Positions 36,076 to 46,017 of a DNA stretch of 64,000 bases are shown here, piece after piece (the first letter of the stretch is position 1; each line of letters begins with the position of its first letter). The position numbers and the translations under genes were made by a program. Below the pieces are notes generated by a model. That model saw nothing but the letters and a program-made list of their open reading frames with translations. It was not told where the DNA came from and ran no database searches. Source of the DNA: UBA6055 sp965203755 (GTDB lineage Bacteria; Chloroflexota; Anaerolineae; Aggregatilineales; Phototrophicaceae); NCBI GenBank assembly GCA_965203755.1, contig OZ241910.1:558001-622000 (forward strand), in the 5' to 3' direction.

Positions 36076-37347
36076 TTGGATAACAAACGCATCGTCATCA
36101 CCGGCATGGGCATCGTCTGCCCAACCGGCAACAATGTGGCCGAAGCCTGGACAAATACCGCCGCCGGCATGAACGGGATTGGCTACATTACCCAGTACGA
36201 CCGCCGCATCACCCAAAATCAACTCGCCGGCGAAGTCAAAAACTTTGATGCGGCTGAACTATTTGGCAAAAAAGAAGCCCGCCGCATTGACCGCGTTGCC
36301 CAATTCGCACTTGAAGCCAGCCGGCAGGCGATGGAAGACAGCGGCTTGCAAGTTACCGCAGACAACAAGTATGAAATTGGCTGCATAATCGGCACTGGCG
36401 TCGGCGGCATCGGCTCGTTTATCGAAGCCCAGCAGGGCGTTGACAGCAAGGGACACCGCGGCATCAAGCCACTCGCCATACCTAAAATTTTGAGCGACTC
36501 CAGTTCTGGCACGGTCTCAATGGCTTACAACCTGCGCGGCCCCAACCACTGCATCGCGACCGCCTGTGCCAGCGGCAACAACTCAATTGGCGAAGCCATG
36601 CACATCATCCGGCGCGGCGATGCCAAAGCCATGCTGGCCGGCGCCGCCGAAGCCGCGATTGTGCCGCTCTGCGTCGCCGGTTTTAACAACATGACCGCGC
36701 TTAGCCGCAACGACGACCCAGCCACCGCCTCGCGCCCTTTTGATCTGAACCGAGACGGCTTTGTTCCCGGTGAAGGCGCCGGCATCCTGGTATTGGAAGA
36801 CCTTGACCATGCGCTTGCGCGCGGCGCGGCCATCTATGCCGAGTTGGTCGGTTACGGGCATACCTCGGACGCCTATCACATCACCGCGCCGATGGAAAGC
36901 GGCGAAAGCGCCGCCAAAGCGGTTGAACTGGCGCTGCACAGCGCCAATTTAAGCCCGGAAGACATTGATTACATCAACGCCCACGGCACCAGCACTCCTT
37001 TGAATGACACCGCCGAAACAAACGCCATCAAACGCGCCTTGGGCGAAACCGCCTATCACATCCCCATCAGTTCAACCAAATCCATGACGGGGCATTTGCT
37101 GGGCGGCGGAGCAGCCATTGAAGCGGTTTTTAGCATCATGGCGATTCGCAATCATTTTGTTCCGCCGACAATCCACCTGGAAGAACCCGACCCCACCTGC
37201 GACCTGAACTATGTTCCCAACCTGGGTCAGCAGCGCGAAGTCCGTTATGCCATGTCGAATGCTTTCGGCTTTGGCGGACATAATGCCGTAATTATATTTG
37301 GCGAATACCAAGACAATGGCAGCCCATTATCCAAACCAGAAAAATAA
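36076..37347 (+). CDS. fabF: 3-oxoacyl-[ACP] synthase II
   Basis: Elongates acyl-ACP with malonyl-ACP in fatty acid synthesis. The Cys-His-His triad is visible: ATACASGNNSIGEA, NAHGTSTPLND and STKSMTGHLLGG. The length is 423 residues from a TTG start at 36076, chosen because GGAGG stands 5 bases before it; an ATG at 36040 would add 12 residues that do not match the family start (NKRIVITGMG). It overlaps the next gene, fabH, by about 30 bases or more. Confidence 0.93.
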   Translation: MDNKRIVITGMGIVCPTGNNVAEAWTNTAAGMNGIGYITQYDRRITQNQLAGEVKNFDAAELFGKKEARRIDRVAQFALEASRQAMEDSGLQVTADNKYEIGCIIGTGVGGIGSFIEAQQGVDSKGHRGIKPLAIPKILSDSSSGTVSMAYNLRGPNHCIATACASGNNSIGEAMHIIRRGDAKAMLAGAAEAAIVPLCVAGFNNMTALSRNDDPATASRPFDLNRDGFVPGEGAGILVLEDLDHALARGAAIYAELVGYGHTSDAYHITAPMESGESAAKAVELALHSANLSPEDIDYINAHGTSTPLNDTAETNAIKRALGETAYHIPISSTKSMTGHLLGGGAAIEAVFSIMAIRNHFVPPTIHLEEPDPTCDLNYVPNLGQQREVRYAMSNAFGFGGHNAVIIFGEYQDNGSPLSKPEK

Positions 37348-38494
37348 CTATGCCCCCAAGGCGCCAACTTTTGCCCATGTCGTCGGCTGGGGAATGGCTG
37401 TACCCGAAAACGTCATGACCAACGACGATATTTCGTCCTTTGTGGAAACCAGCGACGAATGGATTTTTGCCCGCACCGGCATCCGGGAACGGCGCATCGC
37501 CAACGAGCAGGAATCCACCGCGACGCTGGCGTACAAAGCGGCGCAGCAAGCGCTGGAAGTCGCCGACATCCAGCCGCTAGACCTTGACTTGATTGTCGTT
37601 GCGACTTCTACCCCCGAAAACATATTCCCCAGCACCGCCAGCCTGGTGCAGGACTGGCTGAATGCCAGCCATGCCGGCGCATTTGACTTGAGCGCCGCCT
37701 GTTCCGGCTTTGTCTATGCTCTGAATACCGCCGCCGATTCAATCCGCGCCGGCAGCATCCAAACCGCGCTGGTCATTGGCGCCGAAACCATGAGCCGCAT
37801 CCTCGACTGGCATGACCGCGGCACCTGCATTCTTTTTGGCGATGGCGCCGGCGCGGTGGTCCTAAAAGCCAGTGACGCTCAAGGCGGCGTCATGTCCAGC
37901 GTCCTGCGTTCGGATGGCGCCGGCTGGGACCTGCTGGCGATTCCGAGCGTCGGCAGCATTGACGCTTCACAGTCCCGCGCCGGCGCCGGCCGGCACAAAC
38001 TCTACAAAATGTATATGGCCGGGGGCGAGGTTTTCAAGTTTGCCACGCGGGTCGTCAATGACAGCATTGAGCAGGCGGCCGTGATGGCCGGCATCCAGAT
38101 TAACGACATTGACCTGGTGATACCGCATCAAGCCAACTTCCGCATTTTGCAGGCGGCCGCCCGCAAACTCAACATCGACATTGATAAATTTATGAGCAAT
38201 GTGGAACGTTATGGCAATACATCGGCGGCGTCCATCCCGATTGCCTTATGTGAAGCCATTGAACAAAAACGCATCCACGACAAAGACCATATTGCCCTGG
38301 TTGGGTTTGGCGGCGGCTTGACCTGGGCTGCCATGATTATTCAGTGGGGCATCCCCAAACCAAGCGAACAGCACGGCTCCCGGCTCAACCGTCAGCGCCG
38401 CCATGCCCAGTATTATATGGCGCGCTGGCGTTCTCGCTCGCGCCGCTGGCGCCGTCGAATCAATCGCACGATTCGGGATATGCGTCCACAATAA
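37316..38494 (+). CDS. fabH: 3-oxoacyl-[ACP] synthase III with basic C-terminal tail
   Basis: Starts fatty acid synthesis by condensing acyl-CoA with malonyl-ACP. The triad is present: Cys in LSAACSGFVYA, His in VIPHQANFRI and Asn in GNTSAASIP. The family normally ends near GGGLTWAAMIIQW; here about 50 further residues follow, very rich in Arg (RSRSRRWRRRINRT). The start overlaps fabF; the ATG at 37316 is preferred, 37298 is the alternative. Confidence 0.9.
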   Translation: MAAHYPNQKNNYAPKAPTFAHVVGWGMAVPENVMTNDDISSFVETSDEWIFARTGIRERRIANEQESTATLAYKAAQQALEVADIQPLDLDLIVVATSTPENIFPSTASLVQDWLNASHAGAFDLSAACSGFVYALNTAADSIRAGSIQTALVIGAETMSRILDWHDRGTCILFGDGAGAVVLKASDAQGGVMSSVLRSDGAGWDLLAIPSVGSIDASQSRAGAGRHKLYKMYMAGGEVFKFATRVVNDSIEQAAVMAGIQINDIDLVIPHQANFRILQAAARKLNIDIDKFMSNVERYGNTSAASIPIALCEAIEQKRIHDKDHIALVGFGGGLTWAAMIIQWGIPKPSEQHGSRLNRQRRHAQYYMARWRSRSRRWRRRINRTIRDMRPQ

Positions 38495-38543
38495 AGTCTT
38501 GCGTCGAGCATGCTTAGCCCTAACCGAGAAGCTGGATGCGGCT

Positions 38544-39338
38544 TCAGCCGCCCAAGGGGGTTATCGTCGGCAAGGGGTCGGAGATATAAATATGCACCAT
38601 GCAAAAAGCCTTCAATGTATTGGTGACATCATAGACCATCAGCCGAAACTCATATTCGCCGGGCTGGTATCCGGCGGGAACAAACTGGCTGAATGCACTG
38701 CGGCTGCGAACTTCGGTGCTTTGGTCTTCAATCACCTGAAAGTTGCCAAATGTGCTGGGCCCGTTGATTTCGATTTTGGCATAGGCGAATTGGTCGGTGA
38801 ACACCGTTCCGACCACTGGAATCGGCTGAAACACGCGCATGCCATTGGCGGGAATAGATAGCTGTGCCTGTGGACTGTCACAGCCCACAGCCGGATCAGC
38901 CGGGATAATCGTGCCAACCGGCGTGGGGGTCAAGGGCGGCGTCGGCTGAATCTGCCCGACAAAATCAGCCGAGCGCGGCAATGCCACCGGTTCAATGCCA
39001 AGATTGGCAGCCGGCGGCGCCGGAACCGGCGTTTCAAAAACGCCATCCTCGACCCGCGCGGCGGCGACCAAATTTTCGATTTGACGGTCCCGCTGCAAGG
39101 CCGGCGCAACCATGACTTGAATCCCGGCGATAATCACAGCCAATTCAATCAAGAGAATGACAGCCGTCACTGCATTCGCCTGCCGATAGCGCGACAGATC
39201 TCGTTCCAGTTCAAAATAAGACGAGCGATACTCATCCCCCCAGATAAAGAAACGGCGCAGGGCAAATAGAATGCCGGCGGCAATCAGAAAATAAATGCCG
39301 ACCGCAACCTGATTAATGAATGCGACCAAGACTGTCAT
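38544..39338 (-). CDS. Two-segment membrane protein with extracytoplasmic beta domain
   Basis: A 264-residue protein of unknown function. Two hydrophobic segments (about 5-27 and 55-77) are separated by a charged cytosolic loop. A Pro/Thr-rich linker (about 105-145) and a beta-rich outer domain with two Cys follow (about 148-258), including YQPGEYEFRLMVYD, reminiscent of Ig-like folds. It starts in an ATGA overlap with the PNP gene, so the two are coupled; why is unclear. Confidence 0.55.
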   Translation of the reverse strand: MTVLVAFINQVAVGIYFLIAAGILFALRRFFIWGDEYRSSYFELERDLSRYRQANAVTAVILLIELAVIIAGIQVMVAPALQRDRQIENLVAAARVEDGVFETPVPAPPAANLGIEPVALPRSADFVGQIQPTPPLTPTPVGTIIPADPAVGCDSPQAQLSIPANGMRVFQPIPVVGTVFTDQFAYAKIEINGPSTFGNFQVIEDQSTEVRSRSAFSQFVPAGYQPGEYEFRLMVYDVTNTLKAFCMVHIYISDPLPTITPLGG

Positions 39339-40174
39339 GCTGGAAAATTCTTGAGAACGCCCTTCAAAACAGCGGTGAGGCGCGGGACAATGGACTTGCC
39401 GGCCGTCAGCACCTCTTCGTGGTTGGTTTCGGAGTCGGTATCTATGGCGTCAATCGCCCGATTGGTCACGCCCGAACATGCCATGACTCTCATGCCGGCA
39501 TGCCGCGCAGCCAGAACTTCATGCACGGTGGACATCCCGACGGCATCGCCGCCAAGCGCACGGATCATGCGGATTTCCGCCGGCGTTTCAAAGGACGGGC
39601 CGGACAAAGCGCAGTAGACGCCGCTATGAAGCGGAATCCCGTTTGCCTGCGCCACGGCCAAGGCACGCTGCCGCAGCTTGCGGTCGTAGGCTTGTGCCAA
39701 ACCGACAAAGCGCTCGCCAATTTGGTCGTCATTGGGCCCCATGAGTGGATTCGCGCCCGCCATACCCGGCAAATTGATATGATCTTCAATGAGCATCAAA
39801 TCGCCGACCTGATAGGATGGATTGATGCCGCCGGCAGCGTTTGTCAAGATCACCGTCCGAATGCCAAGCGAATACATCACGCGTATCGGGAAAATCACCT
39901 CCTGCATGGTGTATCCCTCATAATAATGGGCGCGGCCCTGCTGCGCCGCGACGATTTGTCCTGCCATGTCCCCGATGACCAGATTGCCTTGATGACCCAG
40001 GACCGTCGCGCGGGGCCAGCCGGGAATGGCCTCATAAGGAATCACCGCACGATTTCCCAGGTCATCAGCCAATTTCCCCAGCCCAGAGCCAAGCACCAGC
40101 CCGATGTCCGGCCGCAGAGACGTTCTCTGACGGATCGCATCCGCAGCCTGCTGATAATTTTCATGTTTGCACAT
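39335..40174 (-). CDS. punA: Purine nucleoside phosphorylase
   Basis: Splits purine nucleosides with phosphate into base and ribose-1-phosphate. Family II (trimeric) motifs are present: GSGLGKLAD, LTNAAGGIN, SGPSFETPAEIRM and VGMSTVHEV, with TNHEEVL containing the base-contacting Asn. The 279 residues fit. It would supply hypoxanthine, guanine or xanthine to the purine pathway encoded from 42.4 kb on, although it is separated from it by the divergent potassium channel gene. Confidence 0.93.
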   Translation of the reverse strand: MCKHENYQQAADAIRQRTSLRPDIGLVLGSGLGKLADDLGNRAVIPYEAIPGWPRATVLGHQGNLVIGDMAGQIVAAQQGRAHYYEGYTMQEVIFPIRVMYSLGIRTVILTNAAGGINPSYQVGDLMLIEDHINLPGMAGANPLMGPNDDQIGERFVGLAQAYDRKLRQRALAVAQANGIPLHSGVYCALSGPSFETPAEIRMIRALGGDAVGMSTVHEVLAARHAGMRVMACSGVTNRAIDAIDTDSETNHEEVLTAGKSIVPRLTAVLKGVLKNFPA

Positions 40175-40318
40175 GGCTGCGCCTCATTTACTAGGTCTTG
40201 TTTTAATAAGCTGGCATAAGCCCAAACCTGATATTCCGCTAAAATCATAATATCACATATTGATGTTCTCCGATTATAATAGGAATATTACAGCTTGGCT
40301 TGATGGAGAAAAGCTGGT

Positions 40319-42391
40319 TTGAATGACAGACGCAGGCAGTTCCGCGCTGCCGCCATCTTGATCCTTATCGTTATGCCGATTGGGATCGCGGGATATATGG
40401 AGATTGAAGGCTACTCGTTTCTCGACGCTGTCTGGCTGACGATTATCACGTTGACCACGATTGGCTATGGGGATATAAACGCCAACACCAATATCGGCAA
40501 GCTCTTCACGATTGGATTGGTCCTGGTTGGCTTGAGTGCGCTTACCTTCTTCCTGTCTTCATCATTTGCCCTGCTGTTCAGTTCCGAAGCAGTAACGCGG
40601 CGGCGCAAGAGGCGCATCAAGCAAAAAATCGGCAAGCTGAACAGTCATTATATCATTTGTGGCAAGGGCGAAATGGTTGACAAAACCATCGGCTATGTCC
40701 TGCAAGGCGCCCAGATTCGCCTCACACAGCATCAACAAACCAGTTATGCGCCCATCGAGAATGTTCTGAATCAATTATTTGGCGATGTTCAACGCGGCGG
40801 ATTTATGGGGGTGCGAAAGCTCGTTCATCGGCTCTTCATCATTTACTTCAATACCTTCGCGCAATATACCACCCTGTTGGATTTGATCGTCGTCGTCACT
40901 GAAGACGTAGAATATGCGGGCCGCCTCCGCAGCGCCGGCATCCTTGTGGTTGAAGGCGACCCTGCCGATGATGATTCACTGCTCGCCGCCGGCATTCACC
41001 GCGCCCGGTCAATCGTGGTCATGCGCGACCGCGATACCGAGGGGTTATTAACTGTCCTCAGCGCCCGCAGCTTGAACCCCACCTTGTACATTACCGCCGC
41101 CGCCATCGCAGAAGAATTTAAGCTCCGCATGATTCGAGTCGGCGCCAATATCGTTCTTGCGCCCTATGAAGTCGCCGGGCAATTTTTGAACAGCGCCACT
41201 CTGCGCCCGGCTGTGAATGATTATTTCAACAGCATCCTCTACGATCAAGAAACCAATCATCAAATTACCCAGCTTGAGCTTGGCGGTGATTCTGCCTGGA
41301 TCGGCAGGTCAGTCAGCGACTTGCAGCTGCGCCGGCGCTTTGATGCCGCCATTATTGGCATTCGACAAGACAGCGGCACCTTTGTCTATGCTCCTGACAG
41401 TGACCGCATTTTGGAAAAAAATGAAATTCTGCTCAGCGTCGCACCGGGGATTATGATTCCAAAGCTGCAAACGGAATGCGGCCAAAGCAGCCGCAATGCT
41501 ATGCGCCCTTCGGCCTGGCAACGTCTGGTGCAATCTCGAAAACAGAAAACCCCAAGTGAAATACTCAATTTAATCAAGAGCGAAGAAGCCATCGAGTCGA
41601 TGTCAAAACATTTTGTCATCTGCGGCAGCGACCACATTATTCAAAACGCCGTCAGCTTCCTGGATCCATCGCGTCCCTTTGTACTGATTAGCGACGACCG
41701 CCGCACAACAGAAGAATGGCTTCAGCGCGGCTTCCGCGTTATACATGGCAACCCAACCAAAGAAGAGACCCTGGAAAAAGCCGGGGTTGAACGGGCGCTG
41801 GCGATCATGATATCAAGTCCGGACAAAGCGGAGGCGCTCTTGACGGTCCTAACCGCCCGCGGTATGAGCAACTCGCTTCTGATTTCGGTCACTGCGCCTA
41901 TGGATGACATGATCGAAAAACTGAAGCGATCTGGCGCCGACCGCGTCGTCAGTCCCTTCCATGTCGCCGCCCAGTTTGTTCTGCTGGCGACTACCCGGCC
42001 CGAAGTTGCCGAGTTCTTGCAGCATGTCCTGTACAACGAGGTTACCGGGCTTGAAACCGCCGAACTGTATATGGAAGACGATTCACCCTGGATTGGCAAA
42101 ACGATTGGGTCTTTGGATCTCCGAGGACGTTTCCGCGCCGGCGTCATTGGCATCCGCCGCCCGGACCGCGAAACATTCATCTATGCACCGCCCCTGACTC
42201 ATGTGATTCGGGCGCAGGAAGTTCTGATTGTGATCACGCCGATGATGTTCTTTGATGAAATGCGGGCGCTGGCGATATCTCACCAAAGCAAACGCCCGGC
42301 GACGCTGCGGCTGCACATGGATACCCAGACAACCAGAGGCTGGTCGCGGGATATGATTCGCGAGCTTATTAAACAGCATGAGGAAGCCTAG
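40319..42391 (+). CDS. Potassium channel with two RCK (TrkA-N/TrkA-C) modules
   Basis: A 690-residue protein. A two-helix ion-channel pore opens it (TM about 10-26, pore helix about 34-45, filter TTIGYGD at 46-52, TM about 60-90). Two regulatory modules follow in one chain: the first about 108-385 with an insert near 140-195, the second about 430-655. Each has a Rossmann start (HYIICGKGE; HFVICGSDH) and a TrkA-C end (SAWIGRSVSDLQLRRRFDAAIIGI; SPWIGKTIGSLDLRGRFRAGVIGI). MthK-type channels have one RCK per chain; two in tandem recall BK or GsuK. The start is a TTG with GGAG upstream. The stop overlaps the next gene by four bases. Confidence 0.85.
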   Translation: MNDRRRQFRAAAILILIVMPIGIAGYMEIEGYSFLDAVWLTIITLTTIGYGDINANTNIGKLFTIGLVLVGLSALTFFLSSSFALLFSSEAVTRRRKRRIKQKIGKLNSHYIICGKGEMVDKTIGYVLQGAQIRLTQHQQTSYAPIENVLNQLFGDVQRGGFMGVRKLVHRLFIIYFNTFAQYTTLLDLIVVVTEDVEYAGRLRSAGILVVEGDPADDDSLLAAGIHRARSIVVMRDRDTEGLLTVLSARSLNPTLYITAAAIAEEFKLRMIRVGANIVLAPYEVAGQFLNSATLRPAVNDYFNSILYDQETNHQITQLELGGDSAWIGRSVSDLQLRRRFDAAIIGIRQDSGTFVYAPDSDRILEKNEILLSVAPGIMIPKLQTECGQSSRNAMRPSAWQRLVQSRKQKTPSEILNLIKSEEAIESMSKHFVICGSDHIIQNAVSFLDPSRPFVLISDDRRTTEEWLQRGFRVIHGNPTKEETLEKAGVERALAIMISSPDKAEALLTVLTARGMSNSLLISVTAPMDDMIEKLKRSGADRVVSPFHVAAQFVLLATTRPEVAEFLQHVLYNEVTGLETAELYMEDDSPWIGKTIGSLDLRGRFRAGVIGIRRPDRETFIYAPPLTHVIRAQEVLIVITPMMFFDEMRALAISHQSKRPATLRLHMDTQTTRGWSRDMIRELIKQHEEA

Positions 42392-43746
42392 GGCTGGTCT
42401 TTCAAACCGGCTCGGATGCGTTCCCGACGATAAGCCTCTGGTGCAGCCACATCGTGCAGAATGCTGTCCGTATCGACGATGACATCGCTGATTTTGCCTT
42501 CGTTGGCATGGATGATATCGCGCAGAAAGCCGGTTTGAGGCAGCTTCAGGATTTCCGACCAATACCGGCGTCCAATCAAGATAGGATGACCGCGCTGCTT
42601 CTGATAACTGGGCATCAGCCAATCTCCTCGGCCGCGCGCATAGTCCGACAAAAGCTGATAAATGACCTTCGGCTGAATCCGCGGCTGATCGCCAAGAGCA
42701 ATCAGCGCCGCCGCGATATTGTCCGGCATGGCTCGCAAACCGGCCTGCAGGAACGGCAGCATCTCGCCAGTCTTGCACGAGTGATTGTGTACGACCTTGA
42801 CGCCGAGTGGCTCGACGGTCGCCTTGATTGCCGCCGCGCAAAAGCCGGTCACAACGCAAATCGGGTCCATCCGCGAGCGGATGAACTGCTCGGTGATATG
42901 GGCGATGATGGTTTTGCCTTTGCCCCAGGGGAGCAGCGCTTTGGGCTGACCTATCGGCAAAGGCCGCCCGCCCGCCAGCACAATCACCCCAACCCGACGC
43001 TGAACTTCATGCACCGGTTCGGCGGCGCGCACCGACCCTAAAGCTACAGCCTGAATCCGTTCAGATTGCAGGGCAAGCCGGGCGATCATACGGGCGCGCC
43101 CGCGTAGATAGCCGCGCGCTGGCGTCTGATTCAAAAAGGCGACGACCCGCGCCGGTTTCGGCACCCCCTTTAAGCCAAGCTCCTCGTCGCGCAAGACTTG
43201 CGCCAGCCACGGCGACTTGACCGGGCTGTCGGCGGCAAAGCCATATTTTTCAATCATTGGCTGCGGGTTGTAAATATGATCCTCATCAAGCGGTCTGCCC
43301 AGGGCGCTCAATGATGCGACCGGCACAACCAGCGATGTTTCCAGAGGAATGCGCGGCTCATCGTCCCGCGGCGCCTTAAACGGCAAACCAGCCGATGTAT
43401 CGGCTTCCACCAGCAAGACATCAGAATCGAGTGTATCCAACAGTTTTGGCATCCATTCAAGCGCGGGACCATAGACACGACCGCGGCGAATTTGGTCATA
43501 GAGCAGGACAAACTGATCTTCATTCAAAGCGCCGGAGATGGATTGTGCATCAGCATGGCAGGGCATCGCACGGGGGAATAAATCAAGCTGATCCGCGGCA
43601 AGCGCCGTCGTGGTCGTCGCCAGGACGCGCCAGCCGGCCTCCGCCAGTTCATAACCAAGGCCAACTAAAACCGACGTCTTGCCGCCGGCGCCAATAAAGG
43701 CAACCACATCGCCGCGGGCAACCTCAAACGCCTGCTTGAGCTTCAT
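42388..43746 (-). CDS. YqeC / MocA-like fusion, molybdenum hydroxylase accessory protein
   Basis: A 452-residue fusion. Residues about 1-235 match YqeC, an accessory factor found with selenium-dependent molybdenum hydroxylases (P-loop GAGGKTS near 19-25; LLVEADTSAGLPFKAPRDDEPRIP). Residues about 250-450 match the MobA/MocA nucleotidyltransferases that attach CMP or GMP to the molybdenum cofactor (VIVLAGG at 254-260, ALGDQPRI, HPILIG). The usual SxRMGxxK is replaced by PLPIGQPK here, so the nucleotide-binding loop is altered. It is last in a long minus-strand run, downstream of the hydroxylase subunits, and presumably matures their cofactor. Confidence 0.8.
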   Translation of the reverse strand: MKLKQAFEVARGDVVAFIGAGGKTSVLVGLGYELAEAGWRVLATTTTALAADQLDLFPRAMPCHADAQSISGALNEDQFVLLYDQIRRGRVYGPALEWMPKLLDTLDSDVLLVEADTSAGLPFKAPRDDEPRIPLETSLVVPVASLSALGRPLDEDHIYNPQPMIEKYGFAADSPVKSPWLAQVLRDEELGLKGVPKPARVVAFLNQTPARGYLRGRARMIARLALQSERIQAVALGSVRAAEPVHEVQRRVGVIVLAGGRPLPIGQPKALLPWGKGKTIIAHITEQFIRSRMDPICVVTGFCAAAIKATVEPLGVKVVHNHSCKTGEMLPFLQAGLRAMPDNIAAALIALGDQPRIQPKVIYQLLSDYARGRGDWLMPSYQKQRGHPILIGRRYWSEILKLPQTGFLRDIIHANEGKISDVIVDTDSILHDVAAPEAYRRERIRAGLKDQP

Positions 43747-43769
43747 CCCAAATCCTCACCGCAGCCCGC

Positions 43770-45992
43770 CTAGATGACCCCAAGCCCCTGTTCGCGCAAT
43801 GCTTTGACGATTTTTTGCGGCGTGAAGGGCTGCGAGTCGATCCAAAGGCCAGTCGCATCATAAATCGCGGCGGCAATCGCCGGTGCCAAAGGCAGAAAGG
43901 GCATTTCAGCCATACCGCGCAAGCCCCAAGGCCCAATGGGATCCGGATATTCCAGTATGACCGATTTGACAACCGGCGGGACATCCAATGAAGTTGGGAT
44001 AAGATAGGTTGAAAGATGCGGATTTTGGATTTTGCCGGCATGGGAAATCAGGTTTTCCATCAGGGCATAACCCTGCGCTTGGACAACCGCCCCTTCAATC
44101 TGCCCTTGCACCTGCTGCAAATTGACAACTCGGCCGACATCATTGGCACAGACCACCTCCAACAGCCGCACCTGCCCGGTCTCGATATCGACCTCGAGCT
44201 CAACAGCTTCGGCGACATAGCCATAGGCAAAGTTAGGTTCACATTCGCCAGTCATTGGGTCAAAGGCTGTGGTCGCCGGCGGGCGATACATGAATTCGCC
44301 CTTCGCCGGCCGTTCTTCATCCGCCCACTTTTGCAGCGCAAGCTCGGCCGCGCCCTGGATGGCATTGCCGGACATAAAGGTCAGGCGCGACGCCGAAGCG
44401 CTCCCCGCCGAACCTGAACTGGCTGTATCGGAGGGGACAATCTGCACCTTGTCCAATGGGACGCCGACGGCCTCGGCCGCCATCTGAATCAAAGCGGTAT
44501 GCGCCCCCTGCCCGACATCGGCGCCGGCATGAAAGAGCATCGCCTTTTCAATTTCGACAGCGCCTTGCAATTCGACGCCGGCCCAGCAGTGCTCGGGAAA
44601 ACCAAAGCTGAATCCAACATTTTTGAAGCCGCCGGCGATGCCGCGCCCCCGCCGTTTGGAGCTATCGGATGGCGGGTCTGGCGGCTTCAGTTTCCAGCCG
44701 GCCGCGGTCTCCTGCCACCACGATGACCGACCACAGGCTTCAAAAACCTGCGGCATGGTCACCCCCGGCGGGAAAGGTGTCCCAACGGATGCGATGCTGC
44801 CCTCCTGAATGCTGTTTTTCAGCCGAATTTCCAGCGGATCCATCTCAAGCGCATCCGCCAGCTTGTTCATTTGGCCTTCAGCCGCGAACAAGGCTTGAGG
44901 CGCGCCGAATCCGCGAAAAGCCCCCGATGGAATGTTATTGGTGTACACCGGGAAGGTGTCGATATGGATGTTGGGGATGACATAAGCGCCGGTGACGGTG
45001 AGATGGGCATTGCCCAGCACCTTGTTGGATGTATAGTTGTAGGCGCCGGCATCGCCAATCACCTGGGCCGACATGGCGGTCAGGCGGCCGTCTTGGCTGG
45101 CGCCCCATTTCGTCCGCACTGCAATCGGATGCCGTTTATGATGATAGCGTATCGACTCCTCTCGATTCCACTGAATCTTGACCGGCTTTTCCAGCTTCCA
45201 GGCAGCCAGAGCCAGGATAATCTGCACCGACATGTCTTCCCGGCCGCCAAAAGCGCCGCCGATTGCCGGGTAAATGACGCGAACCTTCTCCGGCGGCAGA
45301 CCCAGCGCATGATAGATTTGTTCCTGATCTTCATGTGTCCATTGGCCGGCGACAATCACAGTGACGCGCTCTTCGCCGTCCATATAAGCCAAACCGGCTT
45401 CAGGCTGTAGATAGGCGTGTTCCTGCCAGCTTGTTTCGTATTCGCCCTCGACCACAACATCCGCCTGTTCCCAGCCGACATCCATATCCCCTTTGCGAAT
45501 TCGATAATGCGCGATCAGATTGCCCGGGCTGTCAGGATGCAGCTGCGGCGCCGAGGCCTGCATAGCTTCCTGTGGCTCGAAGACAGCTGGCAAATCCTGA
45601 TATTGAACCTCAATCAGGTCAAGCGCCTGCTTGGCGATGGCATCGGTTTCAGCGACGACTGTCGCCACCATATCCATATAGCAGCGCACCACATCGCTGC
45701 CTGGTTTGCTGCCGGGGCCGCAAAGCACCGGCTGATCCTTGATGACCAAGCCGTATTCATTCACCGGCACATCCGCGCTGGTGAACACGCGCAGCACACC
45801 ATCCAAGGCCTCGGCTTGGCGGCTGTCGACGCCAAGCACGCGGGCATGGGCGCGGTCACTGAATTTGATCCGCATCCAAAGCTGCCCTTCTATGTCGATA
45901 TCGCCTGGATACGCTGCGGCGCCGGTGACTTTGCCGAGCGCATCAACCCGTTGGGCAGATTCTCCTATCGCGACCGCATTCTCTTTTGGCAC
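43770..45992 (-). CDS. Molybdenum hydroxylase large subunit (xanthine dehydrogenase family)
   Basis: The 740-residue Mo-cofactor subunit of a xanthine dehydrogenase-type enzyme. Cofactor-binding motifs are GGAFGGRED (245-253), GAFRGFGAPQ (357-366) and GQGAHT (494-499); the likely catalytic Glu is Glu696 in GLRGMAE, where the family usually has GVGE or similar. It hydroxylates a heteroaromatic ring, most likely a purine in view of the neighbours. The start is GTG with AAGGAAG upstream. It lies 25 bases downstream of its FAD/2Fe-2S partner. Confidence 0.88.
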   Translation of the reverse strand: MPKENAVAIGESAQRVDALGKVTGAAAYPGDIDIEGQLWMRIKFSDRAHARVLGVDSRQAEALDGVLRVFTSADVPVNEYGLVIKDQPVLCGPGSKPGSDVVRCYMDMVATVVAETDAIAKQALDLIEVQYQDLPAVFEPQEAMQASAPQLHPDSPGNLIAHYRIRKGDMDVGWEQADVVVEGEYETSWQEHAYLQPEAGLAYMDGEERVTVIVAGQWTHEDQEQIYHALGLPPEKVRVIYPAIGGAFGGREDMSVQIILALAAWKLEKPVKIQWNREESIRYHHKRHPIAVRTKWGASQDGRLTAMSAQVIGDAGAYNYTSNKVLGNAHLTVTGAYVIPNIHIDTFPVYTNNIPSGAFRGFGAPQALFAAEGQMNKLADALEMDPLEIRLKNSIQEGSIASVGTPFPPGVTMPQVFEACGRSSWWQETAAGWKLKPPDPPSDSSKRRGRGIAGGFKNVGFSFGFPEHCWAGVELQGAVEIEKAMLFHAGADVGQGAHTALIQMAAEAVGVPLDKVQIVPSDTASSGSAGSASASRLTFMSGNAIQGAAELALQKWADEERPAKGEFMYRPPATTAFDPMTGECEPNFAYGYVAEAVELEVDIETGQVRLLEVVCANDVGRVVNLQQVQGQIEGAVVQAQGYALMENLISHAGKIQNPHLSTYLIPTSLDVPPVVKSVILEYPDPIGPWGLRGMAEMPFLPLAPAIAAAIYDATGLWIDSQPFTPQKIVKALREQGLGVI

Positions 45993-46017
45993 AGCAGCTT
46001 CCTTGTCACACTCATCC

